DNA of 64,000 nucleotides from Diphasiastrum complanatum (lineage: Eukaryota > Streptophyta > Lycopodiopsida > Lycopodiales > Lycopodiaceae), in NCBI GenBank assembly GCA_029204225.1, contig CM055106.1, positions 34,446,361-34,510,360 of the forward strand, read 5' to 3'. Shown piece after piece: positions 61,143 to 64,000 of this stretch. Position 1 is the stretch's first letter. Each line of letters opens with the position of its first letter. Made by a program: the position numbers and the translations under genes. The notes below the pieces were generated by a model. The model did no database searches. It saw only the letters and a list, made by a program, of their open reading frames with translations, and was not told the DNA's origin.

Positions 61143-61469
61143 TGGAAGTTACTTTTTCCAATCAGATTGCCATCTGGAAACATATGCTCGAAGCATTTGT
61201 TCCATATTTACCATCGTAACTGAGTAGAAATCTCAACGTTTTCTCGAGAATCCGACATAGTAAGCAACAAACGGTGGAATTGTGGGATTTGCTTCCCGTT
61301 ATTTTTGAATTGCAATCGATTGTGTGGTAAGTGCACTGCCAGGTTCACAATCGGTTCATTTTTGTGCTTTTCAGTTTCTAGAAAGAAATTCTGTGTTAAT
61401 TTTGTTGTTGTCGATTACTCTATAGTTAGCATCTTTGTGAAAGCAACAAATTACTTTATTGATTGCTGG

Positions 61470-63732
61470 TCCCCACATGAAATGTGGTGGAAGAACAAGT
61501 CGAGTCTAGCTCATATTTGGATATTCGGATGTGTAGCATATGCACACATCCCAGATAAGAAGCAGAAGAAGCTGGATGAAAAAGTCGAACAAGGTTTTCT
61601 TGTTGGCTATGATGTACACTCATCATACTACAGGCTATACATGCTAAAGACCAATCAGATAAAGACTGTTAGAGAAGTCAAGTTTGACGAAGCTAGAATG
61701 ATGGCCAAAAGAGACCCTGTTGGTTATGAGATTCTAAGCAAGACATACTATGATCTACCCACATTGATAGAGGGGTGATCATGAACACTTGGAACAAGAT
61801 GTTCACTTACCACCTAGGTTGAGTGACGACTCAAACAATGAATGAGCTGCCAAAATGCCTACAGCTAGAACACCGGGAACCCACAATGGTTCCATACCTA
61901 GTCGCAAAGACAAGGGTAAAGCGAAAACAACACCCGAGCAATCTCTATGTAGATCAGCAAGAGATCGCAAAGCACCTATCAAATATGCACCTGATAGTTC
62001 ATCCTCAACAATGGAAAGATTTTGTGGATTCGCAGGTGAACCACAAACCTATAAAGAAGCCATTGATAGTCCAGAAAAGGACAAATGGATACAAGCAATG
62101 GAGGTTACTCCATGGAAACCAACAAAATTTGGACACTTGAATCAGTACCAGATGGCAAAAAGACTGTGAAATGCAAGTGGATCTACAAGTACAAGTATGG
62201 AACTGATGGCAAGGTATCAAGATACAAAGCACGACTAGTAGCCAGAGGTTTCTCTCAGAAATATGGCATTGACTACACTAAAACCTTTTCTCCAGTTGTA
62301 AACATACCTCTGTATGCTTATTAATTGCATATACAGCAGTATACAACCTGAAGATCCACATTGGGGATGAGAAGACTGCATTCGTACATGGAGAACTCAA
62401 AGAGGAGCTCTATATGGGTCAGCCACCAGGTTTTACATGTGATCATTTTCTAATTACACTTGCAGGATGCACAAAAGCATCTATGGACTGAAATAGTCTG
62501 CTAGACAATTGTATAAGAAGAAGGATCATGCTTTAAGATCCTTAGGCTTCCAACCTTAAATAGCAGACTACAATGTCTCTATAAAGGTTGTGCATGGAGA
62601 GATCATCATAATTGGTGTCTACGTAGATGACACACTCATCCTATCAAGGAGTGATGACCTAATTGCACAAGTAAAGAAGGATATCTCCAAACATTTTGAG
62701 ATATCAGACCTGGGTGAAGCACGATGCTACCTAGGATTGGAAATTGATCGAGATTTTGAGAACAACTGACTGTATTTACACCAATCAAGATATATTCAAA
62801 GGATCGTTGATGACTTTCAGATGACTGAATGTAAAGGAGTCAACTATCCGATGGCCACAAGCACAGTACTGACCAATGCATATTGTTCGAAGAATGACAA
62901 AGAGAGCAAAGCAATGCTCAACAAGATCTACAAAAGGCTGATAAGTTCTTTAATGTATTTGGCAGACAACACCAGACTGGATATCGCATATGCAGTATTC
63001 AGATTGAGTCAGTTCAACATCAATCCATGACCAACACACTAGAAGATTTCTAAAAGAGTCTTGCAATACCTACAACAAACGAAGGATTAAAAACTCTATT
63101 ATTCTTGCGAAATGGGACTTGAAGTAAAGTCCTATAGCGACGCTAGATGGGCATCATTGAAGGAGGATTGTAAGAGTGTTTCAGGAGGATGCACCATAGC
63201 AGCAAATGCCGTAGTTCTATGGGTAAGCAAGAAGAGAACGATTACCACACAATCATCCTGTGAAGCTGAATATGTCACTACCATGAAGATGGCTAACGAA
63301 CTGACATGGCTCAAATAGTTCCTAGACAGAATGAGAGAAAGCACCAATGAGTTGTTGATCCTCTACATGGACAACACCTCTACCATACACCTAACAAAGG
63401 ACCCCGTGTTTCATTCACAAACGAAGCACATTGCAATCAAGTACCACTTGATCAGAGACATGGTTGAGAAAGACAAGTTGAGAACTATGTTCATTCTGAC
63501 CAAATAGATGGTTGCTGATATATTCACTAGACCCTTAGGCAAGGGATTGTTTGAGAGGCAAAGAGCCAGCCTAGAAATCATAAGACTACTACACTTTGAG
63601 AGGGAGCTGAAGAAACATGAAGTTTCTACCTACAAAGCATTTATAACTTATGATCCAGTTTCTACAGAAATGCAAGTAAAGAGCCAACAGGCCTTAACTG
63701 CAGAAATACACGGAAACTACCCACAAACATAA
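61470..63732 (+). pseudogene. Ty1/Copia integrase tail-RT-RNase H
   Basis: Starts abruptly at PHEMWWKNKSSLAHIWIFGC (about 61477) and keeps the integrase tail KKLDEKVEQGFLVGYD. RT follows ([33 protein letters not shown]) with an intact YVDD box at 62619-62630. RNase H has SYSDARWASLKEDCKS, SSCEAEYVT and YMDNTSTIHL, and the C-terminus is MVADIFTRPLGKGLFERQR, ending at 63732. Several stops and frame changes make it dead. Gag, protease and the integrase core are missing. It resembles the 3'-truncated copy at 16.5-19.0 kb in their short overlap. Confidence 0.92.
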
Positions 63733-63759
63733 ACTATAATCAACCGCAACCACAATGGA

Positions 63760-64000
63760 TACAGTTTCAACAAAGGCCACCGCATGCAACCACCAAGTCC
63801 TGCAAACGATTTCAACGAAGGCACCGAAGGCAACCATAAAGTCATGCCTACGGTCCATTACAAAGTCAGAGTAAACTGAATGCAACCGCAACCACAACCA
63901 CAACCGCAACACACCGCAAAGGTCAACGTTACGGTTATAAACGAAGAGCAATGAAACACAACTGAACCGAAGGCAACCGCGAAAGCAAGGCAATGAAGGT
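63760..64000. repeat. Degenerate CAACCGCAACCACAA-type tandem repeat
   Basis: AACCGCAACCACAACCACAA and ACGAAGGCACCGAAGGCAAC words recur to the window end. This is a short-period, degenerate array whose right limit is outside the window. Confidence 0.6.

Overview
The window looks like nuclear DNA of a land plant with a large, repeat-swollen, gene-poor genome. A gymnosperm is my best guess, but the species cannot be read from the sequence. Most of it is decayed Ty1/Copia and Ty3/Gypsy retrotransposons, often nested, with long simple repeats. Only two intact host genes are supported. One is a single-exon plant carboxylesterase at 23988-25019 (+). The other is a four-exon thioredoxin-like U5 snRNP gene of the TXNL4B/DLP type at 52077-55493 (-). 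Its exons join in frame with consensus splice sites and no stops.

The most remarkable part is 34552-47150. A Copia element (5' LTR 34552-35713, start of a 3' LTR at 46816) is split by an 8.16-kb element at 38560-46722. That element is bounded by perfect 35-bp terminal inverted repeats. Joining the two Copia flanks restores the usual DIFTK end of the Copia RNase H and an open frame to its stop, so both insertion edges are known to the base.

The inner element carries four intron-containing, mildly broken genes. Gene 1 (+, 39077-42044) is a large transposase-like protein with a candidate D/D/E triad. Gene 2 (-, 42165-42853) is unrecognised. Gene 3 (+, 43246-44998) fuses a histone H3-like, partly CENH3-like, histone fold to a C48/Ulp1-type SUMO protease domain. 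Gene 4 (-, 45320 to about 46300) is unrecognised. Genes 2 and 3 diverge from a CACGTG-rich intergenic stretch; genes 1/2 and 3/4 converge. My reading is a DNA transposon family that carries its own variant histone and deSUMOylase-like protease. I know of no description of such a combination but could not search.

Other layout: 1-2216 Copia (-) with LTR; 2.6-6 kb remnants including a Gypsy integrase piece; 7.3-8.2 kb Copia (-); 10.5-12.6 kb microsatellites and a minisatellite; 12.6-15.6 kb Copia (+) cut by a Gypsy (-); 15.6-19 kb Copia (+) with LTR; 19-20.2 kb Copia (-); 27.6-29.5 kb Copia (+); 48.2-50.3 kb a pair of LTR-like direct repeats; 57.8-58.9 kb an unrecognised broken gene; 59.8-61.1 kb Gypsy pieces; 61.5-63.7 kb Copia RT/RNase H. 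Intervals not listed as genes hold no coding signal I can defend.
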